Positions 18,482 to 30,997 of a DNA stretch of 60,002 nucleotides are shown piece after piece. This DNA is from Streptomyces sp. NRRL F-5630 (lineage in GTDB: Bacteria; Actinomycetota; Actinomycetes; Streptomycetales; Streptomycetaceae). Location of the stretch: assembly GCF_000719475.1 (NCBI RefSeq), contig NZ_JOGO01000035.1:1-60002 (forward strand). Direction: 5' to 3'. The translations under genes were made by a program, and so were the position numbers. Positions within the stretch are counted from its first letter, which is position 1, and each line of letters starts with the position of its first letter. The notes beneath the pieces were generated by a model. The model saw only the letters and a program-made list of their open reading frames with translations. It ran no database searches and had not been told where the DNA came from.

Positions 18482-20146
18482 TCAGCGCACGAACACCCCC
18501 GCCGACCCCGCCAGGTCGAGGAAGTACTGCGGCGCCACACCGAGCACCACCGTCACCGCGACCCCCAGCGCGATCGCCGTCGTCGTCAGCACCGAGGGCA
18601 CCGCGACCGCGGGGCCGTCCGGCTTCGGCTCGCTGAAGAACATCAGCACGATGACGCGGATGTAGAAGAAGGCCGCGATCGCCGAGGAGAGCACACCGAC
18701 GATCACCAGCGGGATCGCACCGCCCTCGGCCGCCGCCTTGAACACCGCGAACTTGCCCGCGAAACCGCTGGTCAGCGGGATGCCCGCGAAGGCCAGCAGG
18801 AAGACCCCGAAGACGGCCGCCACGAGCGGGGACCGGCGGCCGAGCCCCGCCCACTTCGACAGGTGCGTGGCCTCGCCCCCCGCGTCCCGTACCAGCGTGA
18901 CCACCGCGAAGGCGCCGATCGTCACGAAGGAGTAGCCGCCCAGGTAGAAGAGGACGGAGGAGACGCCGTCGGGGTTCGTCGCGATGACGCCCGCGAGGAT
19001 GAACCCGGCGTGCGCGATGGAGGAGTACGCGAGCAGCCGCTTGATGTCGGTCTGCGTGATCGCGATGATCGCGCCGCCCAGCATGGTCACGATCGCCACG
19101 CCCCACATCACCGGGCGCCAGTCCCAGCGCAGCCCCGGCAGGACCACGTACAGGAGCCGCAGCAGGGCCCCGAAGGCCGCGACCTTCGTGGCCGCCGCCA
19201 TGAACCCGGTGACCGGGGTCGGGGCGCCCTGGTAGACGTCCGGGGTCCACATGTGGAAGGGGACGGCGCCGACCTTGAAGAGCAGGCCCATCACGAGAAG
19301 CGCGCCGCCGATGAGGAGCAGCGCGTCGTTGCCCATCGTGTCGGCGAGCGCCGGGTTGATGGAAGTGAGGTCGCCCTCGACGACGCGCGCGATGACCCCG
19401 TACGACATCGAGCCCGCGTACCCGTACACGAGCGCGATGCCGAAGAGGAGGAACGCGGAGGAGAAGGCGCCGAGGAGGAAGTACTTGACCGCCGCCTCCT
19501 GCGAGAGCAGCCGCTTGCGGCGCGCGAGGGCGCACAGCAGGTAGAGCGGCAGCGACAGGACCTCCAGGGCCACGAAGAGCGTCACGAGGTCGTTCGCGGC
19601 CGGGAAGACGAGCATCCCGGCGAGCGCGAAGAGGGAGAGCGGGAAGACCTCCGTCGTCGTGAACCCGGCCTTCACGGCGGCCTGTTCGGACTCCGATCCG
19701 GGCACGGCGGCGGGCTGGGCTGCGAAGGAGTCGACGGGCTTGCCGTGCGTCTCCGGGTCGAGCCGGTGCTCGGCGAAGGTGAAGACGGCGACGAGCCCGA
19801 CGAGCAGGATCGTGCCCTGGAGGAAGAGCGCCGGCCCGTCGACGGCGAGCGCGCCCATCGCCGCGATGTGCGCCTTGGTCGTCCCGTACCCCTGCGTCGC
19901 GAGGACGACGACGGCGGCGAAGGCGGCCACCAACGCGACGACGGAGATGAGGAGTTGGGTCGTGCGGCGGGCGCGGCGCGGGACGAACGCCTCGGCGAGG
20001 ATGCCGAGGACCGCCGCGCCGAGCACGATGAGCACGGGCGAGATCTGCGCGTACTCGATGTGCGGGGTGCTGATCTTCTCGATCGGTCCCGCCGCGCTCG
20101 TCCACGCTCCGGATGTCCACAGGCTGTGGACGGCCGTGGCTGTCAT
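18482..20146 (-). CDS. nuoN: NADH-quinone oxidoreductase subunit N
   Basis: A 554-residue antiporter-like membrane subunit of respiratory complex I, one of three (L, M, N) thought to drive proton translocation. It has about 14 transmembrane helices, with the conserved charged patterns around LSLPLYLLCALARRKRLLSQ and AVPFHMWTPDVYQGAPTP, and the Lys in the following helices. It is the last gene of the operon; its ATG overlaps the nuoM stop (ATGA, 20143-20146). Compared with E. coli NuoN it has a longer N-terminus and an inserted hydrophilic loop near 135-165, as in other actinobacteria. Confidence 0.95.
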   Translation of the reverse strand: MTATAVHSLWTSGAWTSAAGPIEKISTPHIEYAQISPVLIVLGAAVLGILAEAFVPRRARRTTQLLISVVALVAAFAAVVVLATQGYGTTKAHIAAMGALAVDGPALFLQGTILLVGLVAVFTFAEHRLDPETHGKPVDSFAAQPAAVPGSESEQAAVKAGFTTTEVFPLSLFALAGMLVFPAANDLVTLFVALEVLSLPLYLLCALARRKRLLSQEAAVKYFLLGAFSSAFLLFGIALVYGYAGSMSYGVIARVVEGDLTSINPALADTMGNDALLLIGGALLVMGLLFKVGAVPFHMWTPDVYQGAPTPVTGFMAAATKVAAFGALLRLLYVVLPGLRWDWRPVMWGVAIVTMLGGAIIAITQTDIKRLLAYSSIAHAGFILAGVIATNPDGVSSVLFYLGGYSFVTIGAFAVVTLVRDAGGEATHLSKWAGLGRRSPLVAAVFGVFLLAFAGIPLTSGFAGKFAVFKAAAEGGAIPLVIVGVLSSAIAAFFYIRVIVLMFFSEPKPDGPAVAVPSVLTTTAIALGVAVTVVLGVAPQYFLDLAGSAGVFVR

Positions 20147-21714
20147 TTCCCTGCCTCCACGTGGGGTTGCGGGTCCTTCTCGTGTACGTCGGACATCGTC
20201 TGCTTGACCGCCGGGTCGATCACGTCGGTGACCGGCTTCGGGTAGACGCCGAGGACGACGAGCAACACGATCAGCGGTACGGCGACGACGAGTTCCCGCG
20301 CGCGCAGGTCGCCCATCGCGGAGACCTCGGGCTTCACCGGGCCCGTCATCGTGCGCTGGTAGAGCACGAGGACGTACAGCGCGGCGAGGACGATGCCGAG
20401 GGTGGCGACGATGCCGAGCGCCTTGTGGCGTTCGAAGGTGCCGACGAGGACGAGGAACTCGCTGACGAACGGCGCGAGTCCGGGCAGCGAGAGCGTCGCG
20501 AGCCCGCCGATGAGGAACGTCCCCGCCAGGACCGGCGCGACCTTCTGCACTCCCCCGTAGTCGGAGATGAGCCGCGAGCCGCGCCGCGAGATGAGGAACC
20601 CGGCGACGAGCATCAACGCGGCGGTCGAGATGCCGTGGTTGACCATGTAGAGCGTCGCGCCGGACTGGCCCTGCGAGGTCATCGCGAAGATGCCCAGGAT
20701 GATGAAGCCGAAGTGCGACAACGAGGCGTACGCGATGAGGCGTTTGATGTCGCGCTGGCCGACCGCGAGCAGCGCCCCGTACAGGACGCTGATGACGGCC
20801 AGGACGAGGATCACGGGCGTCGCCCACTTGCTGGCCTCGGGGAAGAGCTGGAGGCAGAAGCGGAGCATCGCGAAGGTGCCGACCTTGTCGACCACGGCCG
20901 TGATGAGCACGGCGACCGGCGTCGACGCCTCGCCCATCGCGTTCGGCAGCCACGTGTGGACGGGCCACAGCGGGGCCTTGATCGCGAAGGCGAAGAAGAA
21001 GCCGAGGAAGAGCCACCGCTCCGTCGAGGTCGCCATCGAGAGCGAGCCGTCCGCGCGCGCGGCCAGGATCTCGGTGAGCGAGAACGTGTGCGTGACGGTG
21101 TAGAGGCCGATCACCGCGGCGAGCATGACGAGCCCGCCCGCGAGGTTGTACAGGAGGAACTTCACCGCCGCGTACGAGCGTTGGGTCGCCTCCTCCTGGG
21201 CGTCGCGACCGCTCGCCCGGTCCCCGAAGCCCCCGATGAGGAAGTACATCGGGATGAGCATCGCTTCGAAGAACAGGTAGAAGAGGAAGACGTCGGTGGC
21301 CTCGAAGGAGAGCACCACCATCGCCTCGACGAGGAGGATCAGCGCGAAGAAGCCCTGGGTGGGGCGCCAGCGGCGGCTGTCGGTCTCCAGGCCGTCCGGC
21401 TCGTGCCAGCCGGCGAGCATGACGAACGGGATGAGCAGCGCGGTGAGCGCGATCAGGACCGCGCCGATGCCGTCGACGCCGAGTTCGTAGCGGACCCCGA
21501 AGTCGGCGATCCAGCTGTGGGACTCGCCGAGCTGGTACCGGCCGCCATCGGGGTCGAAGCGGACGAGCACGGCGATCGCGAGGGCGAGCGTGGCGAGCGA
21601 GAAGGACAGCGCCAGCCATTTCGCCGCCGTGCGCCGGGCGGCCGGTACCGCGGCGGTGAGCACGGCGCCCACCGCGGGGACGGCGGCCGTCACGGTCAGC
21701 AGGGGGAAGGACAT
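20143..21714 (-). CDS. nuoM: NADH-quinone oxidoreductase subunit M
   Basis: A 523-residue membrane subunit of complex I with about 14 helices, homologous to Mrp-type antiporters. The conserved glutamate-bearing helix and the segment APLWPVHTWLPNAMGEASTP are present, as is the SHFGFIILGIFAM stretch. It is coupled downstream to nuoN by a 4-base overlap, and begins one base before the nuoL stop codon. Length is normal for the family. Confidence 0.95.
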   Translation of the reverse strand: MSFPLLTVTAAVPAVGAVLTAAVPAARRTAAKWLALSFSLATLALAIAVLVRFDPDGGRYQLGESHSWIADFGVRYELGVDGIGAVLIALTALLIPFVMLAGWHEPDGLETDSRRWRPTQGFFALILLVEAMVVLSFEATDVFLFYLFFEAMLIPMYFLIGGFGDRASGRDAQEEATQRSYAAVKFLLYNLAGGLVMLAAVIGLYTVTHTFSLTEILAARADGSLSMATSTERWLFLGFFFAFAIKAPLWPVHTWLPNAMGEASTPVAVLITAVVDKVGTFAMLRFCLQLFPEASKWATPVILVLAVISVLYGALLAVGQRDIKRLIAYASLSHFGFIILGIFAMTSQGQSGATLYMVNHGISTAALMLVAGFLISRRGSRLISDYGGVQKVAPVLAGTFLIGGLATLSLPGLAPFVSEFLVLVGTFERHKALGIVATLGIVLAALYVLVLYQRTMTGPVKPEVSAMGDLRARELVVAVPLIVLLVVLGVYPKPVTDVIDPAVKQTMSDVHEKDPQPHVEAGK

Positions 21715-21715
21715 G

Positions 21716-23617
21716 TCACACCGCCCTCATGAGTAGGGTCGCGGCGATCAGCACCGCCGTACCTCCGAACATCGAGAACGCGTAACTGCGGACCTTGCCG
21801 TTCTGCACCCGGCGCAGCCTGCCCGAGAGCCCGCCGAAGGCGGCGGCCGTGCCGTTGACGACCCCGTCCACGAGGGAGTGGTCGACGTAGACGAGCGAGC
21901 GGGTGAGGTGCGCGCCGCCCGAGACGAGGACGACGTGGTTGAAGTCGTCCTGGAGCAGGTCGCGGCGGGCCGCGCGGGTGAGGAGCGAGCCGCGCGGCGC
22001 GGCGGCCGGGACCGGGCGCCTGCCGTACTGGAGCCAGGCGATGCCGACGCCGACGAGGAGCAGGACGATCGTGGCCACCGTGACGGTCGCCGCCGAGACG
22101 GGCGAGTCTCCGTGGCTGTGGTGCGTCACCGGCTCCAGCCAGTGCAGGAAGCGGTCCCCGACACCGAAGAGGCCGCCCGCGAAGACCGAGCCGAAGGCGA
22201 GGACGATCATCGGGATCGTCATGGACTTCGGGGACTCGTGCGGATGGGGCTCGTTGCCCTCCGCGTCCGGCTTCCAGCGCTTCTCGCCGAAGAAGGTCAT
22301 GAGCATCACGCGCGTCATGTAGTACGCGGTGATCGCGGCGCCGAGCAGGGTCACGGCGCCGAGGATCCAGCCCTCGGTGCCGCCCTTCGCGAACGCCGCC
22401 TCGATGATCCGGTCCTTCGAGAAGAAGCCCGACAGTCCGGGGAAGCCGATGATCGCGAGGTAGCCGAGGCCGAACGTCACGAAGGTGACCGGCATCTTCC
22501 GCCAGAGGCCGCCGTAGTGGCGCATGTCGACCTCGTCGTTCATGCCGTGCATGACCGAACCGGCGCCGAGGAAGAGCCCGGCCTTGAAGAAGCCGTGCGT
22601 CACGAGGTGCATGATCGCGAAGACGTAGCCGATCGGGCCGAGCCCGGCGGCGAGGATCATGTACCCGATCTGCGACATCGTCGAGCCCGCGAGGGCCTTC
22701 TTGATGTCGTCCTTCGCGCAACCGACGATCGCCCCGAACAGGAGCGTGACGGCGCCGACGATCACGACGACGAGTTGCGCGTCCGGCGCCGCGTCGAAGA
22801 TGTTCGCGGAGCGCACGATGAGGTACACGCCCGCGGTCACCATCGTCGCCGCGTGGATGAGCGCGGAGACCGGGGTCGGGCCCTCCATCGCGTCGCCCAG
22901 CCAGGACTGGAGCGGCACCTGGGCCGACTTGCCGCAGGCCGCGAGGAGCAGCATGAGCGCGATGCCGTTGAGCGTCGCCTGGCTCACCCCGGAGTCCCCG
23001 GCCTTCGAGAAGACCTGGTCGAAGGAGAAGCCGCCGAAGGTCGTGAACATCAGCATGATGGCGACCGAGAGGCCGACGTCGCCGACGCGGTTGACGAGGA
23101 ACGCCTTCTTCGCCGCCGTGGCCGCGCTGGGCCGGTCCTGCCAGAAGCCGATGAGCAGGTACGAGGCGAGCCCGACCCCCTCCCAGCCCGCGTACAGCAG
23201 GAGGTAGTTGTCCGCGAGGACGAGCAGGAGCATCGCCGCGAGGAACAGGTTGAGGTAGCCGAAGAAGCGGCGGCGGCGCGGGTCGTGCGCCATGTAGCCG
23301 ATCGAGTAGACGTGGATGAGCGTGCCCACGCCGGTGATCAGGAGCACGAAGGTCAGCGAGAGCTGGTCGAGGCCGAAGGCCACGTCCGCCTGGAACCGCT
23401 CCACCGGCACCCAGGAGAACAGGTGCTGGTGCAGGCCCCGTTCGTCGGCGCTCTTGCCGAGCATGTCGACGAAGAGGACGACGCCGATGACGAAGGAGGC
23501 GAGGGCCAGGGCGGTGCCGAGCAGGTGCCCGGCCCGGTCGAGGAGACGGCCGCCGCACAGCAGCACGACCGCTCCGAGCAAGGGCGCCGCGATGAGCAGC
23601 GCGATCAGGTTGTTCAC
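21716..23617 (-). CDS. nuoL: NADH-quinone oxidoreductase subunit L
   Basis: A 633-residue membrane subunit of complex I, the distal antiporter-like module with the long lateral helix near its C-terminus. Conserved segments include [35 protein letters not shown] and the [19 protein letters not shown] region. A GTG at 23617 (MNNLIALL) was chosen over a TTG two codons upstream because GAGGGG is then 9 bases away. It directly follows nuoK with a 13-base gap. Confidence 0.95.
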   Translation of the reverse strand: MNNLIALLIAAPLLGAVVLLCGGRLLDRAGHLLGTALALASFVIGVVLFVDMLGKSADERGLHQHLFSWVPVERFQADVAFGLDQLSLTFVLLITGVGTLIHVYSIGYMAHDPRRRRFFGYLNLFLAAMLLLVLADNYLLLYAGWEGVGLASYLLIGFWQDRPSAATAAKKAFLVNRVGDVGLSVAIMLMFTTFGGFSFDQVFSKAGDSGVSQATLNGIALMLLLAACGKSAQVPLQSWLGDAMEGPTPVSALIHAATMVTAGVYLIVRSANIFDAAPDAQLVVVIVGAVTLLFGAIVGCAKDDIKKALAGSTMSQIGYMILAAGLGPIGYVFAIMHLVTHGFFKAGLFLGAGSVMHGMNDEVDMRHYGGLWRKMPVTFVTFGLGYLAIIGFPGLSGFFSKDRIIEAAFAKGGTEGWILGAVTLLGAAITAYYMTRVMLMTFFGEKRWKPDAEGNEPHPHESPKSMTIPMIVLAFGSVFAGGLFGVGDRFLHWLEPVTHHSHGDSPVSAATVTVATIVLLLVGVGIAWLQYGRRPVPAAAPRGSLLTRAARRDLLQDDFNHVVLVSGGAHLTRSLVYVDHSLVDGVVNGTAAAFGGLSGRLRRVQNGKVRSYAFSMFGGTAVLIAATLLMRAV

Positions 23618-23630
23618 TGTCAACGACCCC

Positions 23631-23930
23631 TCAGAGCTTCATCAGGTCGGCGTCGTCGACCGAGGCGGAGTGCCGGGCCCGGAAGACCGACACGATGATC
23701 GCGAGCCCCACCACGACCTCGGCGGCGGCGACGACCATCGTGAAGAACGCGATGATCTGCCCGTCGAGATTGCCGTGCATACGGGAGAAGACGACGAACG
23801 CCAGGTTGCACGCGTTGAGCATCAGCTCGACGCACATGAACACGACGATCGCGTTGCGGCGGATCAGGACGCCGGTGGCGCCGATGGTGAAGAGGATCGC
23901 CGCGAGATACAGGTAGTAGACCGGGTTCAC
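23631..23930 (-). CDS. nuoK: NADH-quinone oxidoreductase subunit K
   Basis: A 99-residue membrane subunit with three transmembrane helices, homologous to MrpC/ND4L. The essential glutamates of the proton path appear in [15 protein letters not shown] and in the following [13 protein letters not shown] helix. The start is GTG at 23930, overlapping the nuoJ stop by 4 bases. Confidence 0.95.
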   Translation of the reverse strand: MNPVYYLYLAAILFTIGATGVLIRRNAIVVFMCVELMLNACNLAFVVFSRMHGNLDGQIIAFFTMVVAAAEVVVGLAIIVSVFRARHSASVDDADLMKL

Positions 23931-24850
23931 TTCGACCTCTCCTCCTCACGCGTACCGGTACGGGCGCGGTCCGGGCCGCCGGTAGGCGCCGGGTCGCCCG
24001 TACCGGGCCCCCCCTCCGCTCCCCCGCGTCCCAGCCGCTCCGTCGAGCGCTGTTCCAGCGCCTTCAGGTCGGCCAGCGCCTCGCTCGACACGTCCCTGAT
24101 CTGCCCGCGCTGGCGCAGCGTCGGGTTGACCGTCAGCTCGGAGGGGGTGCCGTCGGGCAGCAGCCCGGGGATGTCCACCGCGTTGTGCCTGGCGTAGACG
24201 CCGGGGGCCGGCAGCGGCGGGAGGTGCTTGCCCTCGCGGACCCGCTTCTCGGCCATCTCGCGCTGGTTGAGGGCGCGTTCGGTGCGCTCGCGGTGCGTGA
24301 GCACCATCGCCCCGACCGTCGCGGTGATGAGCAGCGCGCCGGTGATCTCGAAGGCGAAGACGTACGTCGTGAAGATGTCCCGCGCGAGTCCCTGCACGTT
24401 CCCGCCGGCGTTGGCCCGGCCAGTGCCCTGGAACTGGCTGACCGAGGCGTTGCCGATGCCGCCGACGAGGAGCGCGCCGAAGCCGAGGAAGCACAGCACG
24501 GCGAGCCAGCGCTGTCCCTTGATCGTCTCCTTGAGGGAGTCGGCGGCCGTGACGCCGACGAGCATCACGACGAAGAGGAAGAGCATCATGACGGCGCCGG
24601 TGTAGACGACGATCTGCACGATGCCGAGGAAGTACGCGCCGTTGGCGAGGTAGAAGACCGCGAGGACGATCATCGTGCCCGCGAGGCACAGCGCGCTGTG
24701 CACGGCCTTCGGCATGAGCACCGTGCACAGGGCGCTGATCACGGCGACGACGCCGAGGACCCAGAACTGGACGGCCTCGCCCGTGGAGGTGTGGTACGCG
24801 GCGAGCGTGTCCCACTGCCCGCTCGCCACCAGGTGGTCGATCGCGCTCAT
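23927..24850 (-). CDS. nuoJ: NADH-quinone oxidoreductase subunit J
   Basis: A 307-residue subunit. The first ~190 residues carry the five helices of NuoJ, including [20 protein letters not shown] with the conserved Tyr-Thr-Gly-Ala core. The last ~115 residues are a hydrophilic, Arg/Gly/Pro-rich C-terminal tail absent from the short E. coli protein (about 184 residues) but common in actinobacteria. The start is the ATG at 24850, overlapping the nuoI stop. Confidence 0.94.
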   Translation of the reverse strand: MSAIDHLVASGQWDTLAAYHTSTGEAVQFWVLGVVAVISALCTVLMPKAVHSALCLAGTMIVLAVFYLANGAYFLGIVQIVVYTGAVMMLFLFVVMLVGVTAADSLKETIKGQRWLAVLCFLGFGALLVGGIGNASVSQFQGTGRANAGGNVQGLARDIFTTYVFAFEITGALLITATVGAMVLTHRERTERALNQREMAEKRVREGKHLPPLPAPGVYARHNAVDIPGLLPDGTPSELTVNPTLRQRGQIRDVSSEALADLKALEQRSTERLGRGGAEGGPGTGDPAPTGGPDRARTGTREEERSK

Positions 24851-25608
24851 TCGGCCGCCCCCCGGTCCATCGGGGTCGCCTCGTGCGGGGCGCCCGAGGA
24901 GACGGCCGCCGCCGTGTGCTCGACGGTGACCGGCTCCTCGTCGGTCTTCTCGCCCTTGGAGGTGGCGACCTGGCGCACGGTCCCGGGCGCGGCCTCGGTG
25001 ACGAGCCCCCGGTAGTAGTCGCCCTCGTCCATGCCGGGGAAGATCGCGTGCGGCGAGTCGACCATGCCCTCGGTGAGCCCGGCGAGCAACTGGTCCTTCG
25101 TGTAGATCAGGTTCTCGCGCGTGGAGTCGGCGAGTTCGAACTCGCTCGTCATCGTGAGCGCCCGTGTCGGGCACGCCTCGATGCACAGGCCGCACAAAAT
25201 GCAGCGCGCGTAGTTGATCTGGTAGACGCGGCCGTAGCGCTCGCCCGGCGAGTACCGCTCCTGCTCGGTGTTGTCGGCGCCCTCGACGTAGATCGCGTCG
25301 GCGGGACAGGCCCAGGCGCACAGCTCGCAGCCGACGCACTTCTCCAGGCCATCCGGGTGCCGGTTGAGCTGGTGCCTGCCGTGGAAACGGGGGGCCGTGA
25401 CCTTGGGCTGCTCCGGGTACTGCTCGGTGAGCCGCTTCTTGAACATGGCCTTGAAGGTCACGCCGAAGCCGGCCACCGGGTTCTGGAAGCCCGGGGCGAC
25501 GGGGTGCTCGCCGCCTGCCGGTGCCTCGCTCCGTGCGGGCTCCGCGCCCGCGCGGGGGGCGAGTTCGCCGTCCCCGCCGCGTGGGAGCCGCTTCTTTCGC
25601 TCAGCCAT
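24847..25608 (-). CDS. nuoI: NADH-quinone oxidoreductase subunit I (2x[4Fe-4S])
   Basis: A 253-residue peripheral-arm subunit carrying clusters N6a and N6b. The two binding motifs are [12 protein letters not shown] and [12 protein letters not shown], each followed by the cross-supplying cysteine. A ~45-residue charged N-terminal extension and a ~75-residue C-terminal tail flank the ferredoxin fold. The ATG at 25608 was chosen because AAGGAGGAG lies 5-8 bases upstream, within the end of nuoH; the genes overlap by 8 bases. Confidence 0.95.
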   Translation of the reverse strand: MAERKKRLPRGGDGELAPRAGAEPARSEAPAGGEHPVAPGFQNPVAGFGVTFKAMFKKRLTEQYPEQPKVTAPRFHGRHQLNRHPDGLEKCVGCELCAWACPADAIYVEGADNTEQERYSPGERYGRVYQINYARCILCGLCIEACPTRALTMTSEFELADSTRENLIYTKDQLLAGLTEGMVDSPHAIFPGMDEGDYYRGLVTEAAPGTVRQVATSKGEKTDEEPVTVEHTAAAVSSGAPHEATPMDRGAAE

Positions 25609-26995
25609 CGGACTCCTCCTTTCCTTCGCCGTCCGTCCGCTGTCCGCCACTGCCGACCAGCTCCCGCTCCCCGCGCGGCCTGCGGCGCGGTACCGGGGGC
25701 AGGGTCTGCCCCGGCAGCGGGGGTACGGGGTAGCCGCCGGCCATCGGGTCGAAGGCGGCCCCGTCGGGTTCGGCCGGTTCGGGTTCGGGGGGTGGCGCGC
25801 CCCGGTCCCGGTACATGTCCACGAGGAAGGTCACGAGCAGGATCACGACGACGGCGGCCACGACCCACAGGAGGATCTGCGCGTAGTCGTAGTTCTCGTT
25901 GCGCAGGACCCGCACGGTGGCGACGAGCATGAGCCACACGACCGAGACGGGGATGAGCACCTTCCAGCCGAGCTTCATCAGCTGGTCGTACCTGACACGG
26001 GGCAGGGAGCCGCGCAGCCAGATGAAGAAGAACAACAGGAGTTGCACCTTCACGACGAGCCACAGGAGCGGCCACCAGCCGTGGTTGGCGCCCTCCCAGA
26101 AGGTGCTGACCGGCCAGGGGGCCCGCCAGCCGCCGAGGAAGAGCGTCGCGGCGACCGAGGAGACCGTCACCATGTTCACGTACTCGGCGAGCATGAACAT
26201 CGCGAACTTGATGGACGAGTACTCGGTGTTGAAGCCGCCGACGAGGTCGCCCTCGGACTCCGGCATGTCGAAGGGCGCGCGGTTCGTCTCGCCGACCATC
26301 GTCACGATGTAGAGGAGGAACGAGACGGGCAGCAGCACGACGTACCAGCGGTCGTTCTGCGCGTCCACGATCGCGGACGTCGACATCGACCCGGAGTAGA
26401 GGAACACCGAGGCGAAGGCGGCGCCCATCGCGATCTCGTACGAGATCATCTGCGCGCAGGAGCGCAGCCCGCCGAGCAGCGGGTACGTGGAGCCGGACGA
26501 CCAGCCCGCGAGGACGATGCCGTAGATGCCGACCGAGGCCGTCGCGAGGATGTAGAGCATCGCGATCGGGAGGTCGGTGAGCTGCATCGCGGTGCGGTGG
26601 CCGAAGACCGAGATCTCGTTGCCCGCCGGGCCGAAGGGGATGACCGCGATCGCCATGAAGGCGGGGATCGCGGCGACGACCGGGGCGAGGACGTAGACCG
26701 CCTTGTCGGCCCGCTTGACGAGCAGGTCCTCCTTCAGCATGAGCTTCACGCCGTCCGCGAGGGACTGGAGCATCCCCCAGGGGCCCGTGCGGTTCGGGCC
26801 GATGCGCAACTGCATCCAGCCGACGACTTTCCGCTCCCAGACGATCGCGAAGAGCACCGAGATCATCAGGAAGGCGAAGCAGAAGACCGCCTTGACGACC
26901 ACGAGCCACCACGGGTCGGTCCCGAAGAGGCTGAGGTCCTCGGCGGCGAGCGGGGTGAGCGGTACGGAGCCCGCCGCCCCGAGCGCGGCACTCAT
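25601..26995 (-). CDS. nuoH: NADH-quinone oxidoreductase subunit H
   Basis: A 464-residue membrane subunit that joins the peripheral and membrane arms and helps form the quinone-binding site. It contains [20 protein letters not shown], the typical NuoH signature, and the acidic loop [20 protein letters not shown]. About eight helices are followed by an ~80-residue Pro/Glu-rich C-terminal tail, longer than in E. coli. The start is the ATG at 26995; the gap to nuoG is 88 bases, the largest internal gap in the operon apart from that between nuoG and its partners being overlaps. Confidence 0.95.
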   Translation of the reverse strand: MSAALGAAGSVPLTPLAAEDLSLFGTDPWWLVVVKAVFCFAFLMISVLFAIVWERKVVGWMQLRIGPNRTGPWGMLQSLADGVKLMLKEDLLVKRADKAVYVLAPVVAAIPAFMAIAVIPFGPAGNEISVFGHRTAMQLTDLPIAMLYILATASVGIYGIVLAGWSSGSTYPLLGGLRSCAQMISYEIAMGAAFASVFLYSGSMSTSAIVDAQNDRWYVVLLPVSFLLYIVTMVGETNRAPFDMPESEGDLVGGFNTEYSSIKFAMFMLAEYVNMVTVSSVAATLFLGGWRAPWPVSTFWEGANHGWWPLLWLVVKVQLLLFFFIWLRGSLPRVRYDQLMKLGWKVLIPVSVVWLMLVATVRVLRNENYDYAQILLWVVAAVVVILLVTFLVDMYRDRGAPPPEPEPAEPDGAAFDPMAGGYPVPPLPGQTLPPVPRRRPRGERELVGSGGQRTDGEGKEESDG

Positions 26996-27083
26996 GCCGC
27001 CACCCCCTCGTCGGCTCGCGGTACCACGGGCACCTGACTCACGCGCGTACCTCCGGTGTGCTGACAGTTCACGAAGCGGCCGG

Positions 27084-29596
27084 TCACGAGGTGGCCTCCG
27101 GCTCCGGCACGGGCCGTGCGGGCCCGATCCGTACGAGGGAGCCGACCGCGGCACCCGTGTCGGCCGCCACGCCCTCGCCCACTGAGTTGAGCGGCAGCCA
27201 CACCACCCGGTCGGGCATCCCCGAGGTCACGACGAGCGGCAGCGCGGTCGTGCCCGCGGGCCCCGAGACCTCCAGGACCTCGCCCTCGGCGACGCCCGCC
27301 TCGGCCGCGGTCGCGGCCGAGAGCCTGGCGACGGCGGCGTGCCGCGTCGCGGCGAGCGCCTGGTCGCCCTCCTGGAGCCGCCCCCGGTCCAGGAGGAGCC
27401 GGTGCCCGGCGAGCACGGCCTCTCCCGCCGCGGGGCGCGGCTGGGGCACGGGGGTGCCGGTGGGCCGGGCGTCGAAGCGGGCCCTGGCCGGGATCTCGGC
27501 GGAGCCGAACGCGTCGAGTTCGCGGCGCGCGGCGGCGAGGTCCGGCAGGCCGAGGTGGACGTCCATGGCGTCCGCGATCATCTGCAGGACGCGCGCGTCG
27601 GTCGGGGCGAGGCGCCTGGTCATCTGGTCGGGCTTGAGCGCGGCCTCGAACATCCGCGCCCTGCCCTCCCAGTTGAGGAAGGTGCCCGCCTTCTCGGCGA
27701 CGGCGGCGACGGGGAGCACGACGTCGGCGCGCCGCGTCACGTCGCCGGGGCGCTGCTCCAGGCTCACGAGGAAGTCCACGCGGTCGAGCGCTTCGACGGC
27801 CACCGCGGGCTCGGGCAGGTCGCCCGGTTCGACGCCCGCGACGAGCAGGGCGCCGATCTCGCCGTCCCTGGCCGCGCGCAGGATCTGCGCGGTGTCGCGC
27901 CCGTACCGCGTGGGCAGTTCGGCGAGCCCCCAGGCGCGGGCGACCTCGGCGCGGGCGCGCGGGTCGGTCGCGGGGCGCCCGCCCGGCAGGAGCGAGGGCA
28001 GCGCCCCGGCCTCCAGGGCGCCGCGCTCCCCGGCCCTGCGCGGAATCCACACGAGGTCGGCGCCGGTCGCCGCCGCGGTCCGTACGGCGGCGGTCAGCGC
28101 GCCGGGCACGGTCGCGAGGCGCTCGCCGACGACGATCACGGAGCCTTCGGCGCGCAGCGCGTCGAGCGCCTCGCGGCCGAGGTCCTCCAGGCCGACGCCG
28201 CCCGCGAGCGCGTCGAGCCACTCGGTCTCGGTGCCCGGCGCGGCGGGGAGGAGCGTGCCGCCCGCCTTCGTGAGGCCGCGCGTGGCGTGCGTGGCGAGCG
28301 AGAAGACGCGCTGGCCGTGCTTGCGCCACGCCTTGCGGAGCCGCAGGAAGACCCCCGCGGCCTCCTCCTCGGCCTCGATCCCGGCGAGCAGCACGGTGGG
28401 CGCCTCTTCGAGGAGGCGGTACGTCACACCCGTACCGTCGAGATCGACACCGCGCCCCGCGACGTGCGCGGCGAGGAAGTCGGCCTCCTCCGCGCTGTGC
28501 GCGCGGGCGCGGAAGTCGATGTCGTTCGTGCCGAGCGCGACGCGCGCGAACTTGCTGTAGGCGTACGCGTCCTCGACGGTGAGCCGGCCCCCGGTGAGGA
28601 CCCCGGCCCGCCCCCGCGCGCCCGCGAGCCCGGCGGCGGCGGCCTCCAGCGCCTCCGGCCAGGAGACGACGCGCAGTTCACCGCTCTCCGCGTCGCGCAC
28701 GAGCGGGTGGGTGAGGCGGTCGGTCTGCTGCGCGTACCGGAAGCCGAAGCGGCCCTTGTCGCACAGCCATTCCTCGTTGACCTCCGGGTCGTTCGCCGCG
28801 AGCCGCCGCATGACCTTGCCGCGGCGGTGGTCCGTACGGGTCGCGCAGCCGCCCGCGCAGTGCTCGCACACGCTCGGGCTGGAGGTGAGGTCGAAGGGCC
28901 GGGAGCGGAAGCGGTAGGCGGCCGAGGTGAGCGCGCCGACCGGGCAGATCTGGATCGTGTTGCCCGAGAAGTACGACTCGAAGGGATCGCCCTCGCCGGT
29001 GCCGACCTGCTGGAGCGCGCCGCGCTCGATCAGCTCGATCATCGGGTCCCCGGCGATCTGGTTCGAGAAGCGCGTGCACCGCGCGCACAGCACGCACCGC
29101 TCGCGGTCCAGGAGGACCTGCGCGGAGATCGGCACGGGCTTCTCGTACGTGCGCTTCCTGCCCTCGAAGCGGGATTCCGCGTTGCCGTGCGAGAGCGCCT
29201 GGTTCTGCAGCGGGCACTCGCCGCCCTTGTCGCACACGGGGCAGTCGAGGGGGTGGTTGATCAGGAGCAGTTCCATCACGCCGTGCTGCGCCTTGGTGGC
29301 GACGGGCGAGGTGAGCTGCGTCTTGACGACCATGCCCTCGGTGCACGTGATGGTGCACGAGGCCATCGGCTTGCGCTGGCCCTCGACCTCGACGATGCAC
29401 TGGCGGCAGGCCCCGGCGGGGTCGAGCAGCGGGTGGTCGCAGAAGCGGGGGATCTCGATGCCGAGTTCCTCGGCGGCGCGGATCACGAGGGTGCCCTTGG
29501 GCACGGAGATCTCGGCGCCGTCGATGGTCAGGGTGACCAGGTCCTCGGGCGGGGGCGCGGCGGGGGCGCCCGAAGCGGGCGCGCCTGTCGTCACGG

Positions 29597-29600
<4 letters not shown>
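27084..29600 (-). CDS. nuoG: NADH-quinone oxidoreductase subunit G
   Basis: An 838-residue iron-sulfur subunit of the NADH-dehydrogenase module. In order it shows the ferredoxin-type [2Fe-2S] cysteines (FCDHPLL, GACRQC), the His/Cys [4Fe-4S] motif ([17 protein letters not shown]), a two-motif ferredoxin region ([16 protein letters not shown]) and the extra cluster-type cysteines CEHCAGGC. A molybdopterin-oxidoreductase-like domain follows, which in complex I has no cofactor function. Length fits actinobacterial NuoG. The ATG at 29600 overlaps the nuoF stop by 4 bases. Confidence 0.95.

Positions 29601-30996
<1,396 letters not shown>

Positions 30997-30997
<1 letters not shown>

Noticed and set aside
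18482..21619. A 1045-residue NuoM/NuoN-region fusion protein
   Set aside because: The frame before the nuoN ATG is only the antisense-like shifted reading of nuoM; the 4-base stop/start overlap and the typical N-terminus support two genes.
18287..25932. Many long plus-strand open frames opposite the nuo operon
   Set aside because: They mirror the nuo genes, are rich in Arg/Glu/Asp/His and have no recognisable domains or ribosome binding sites.
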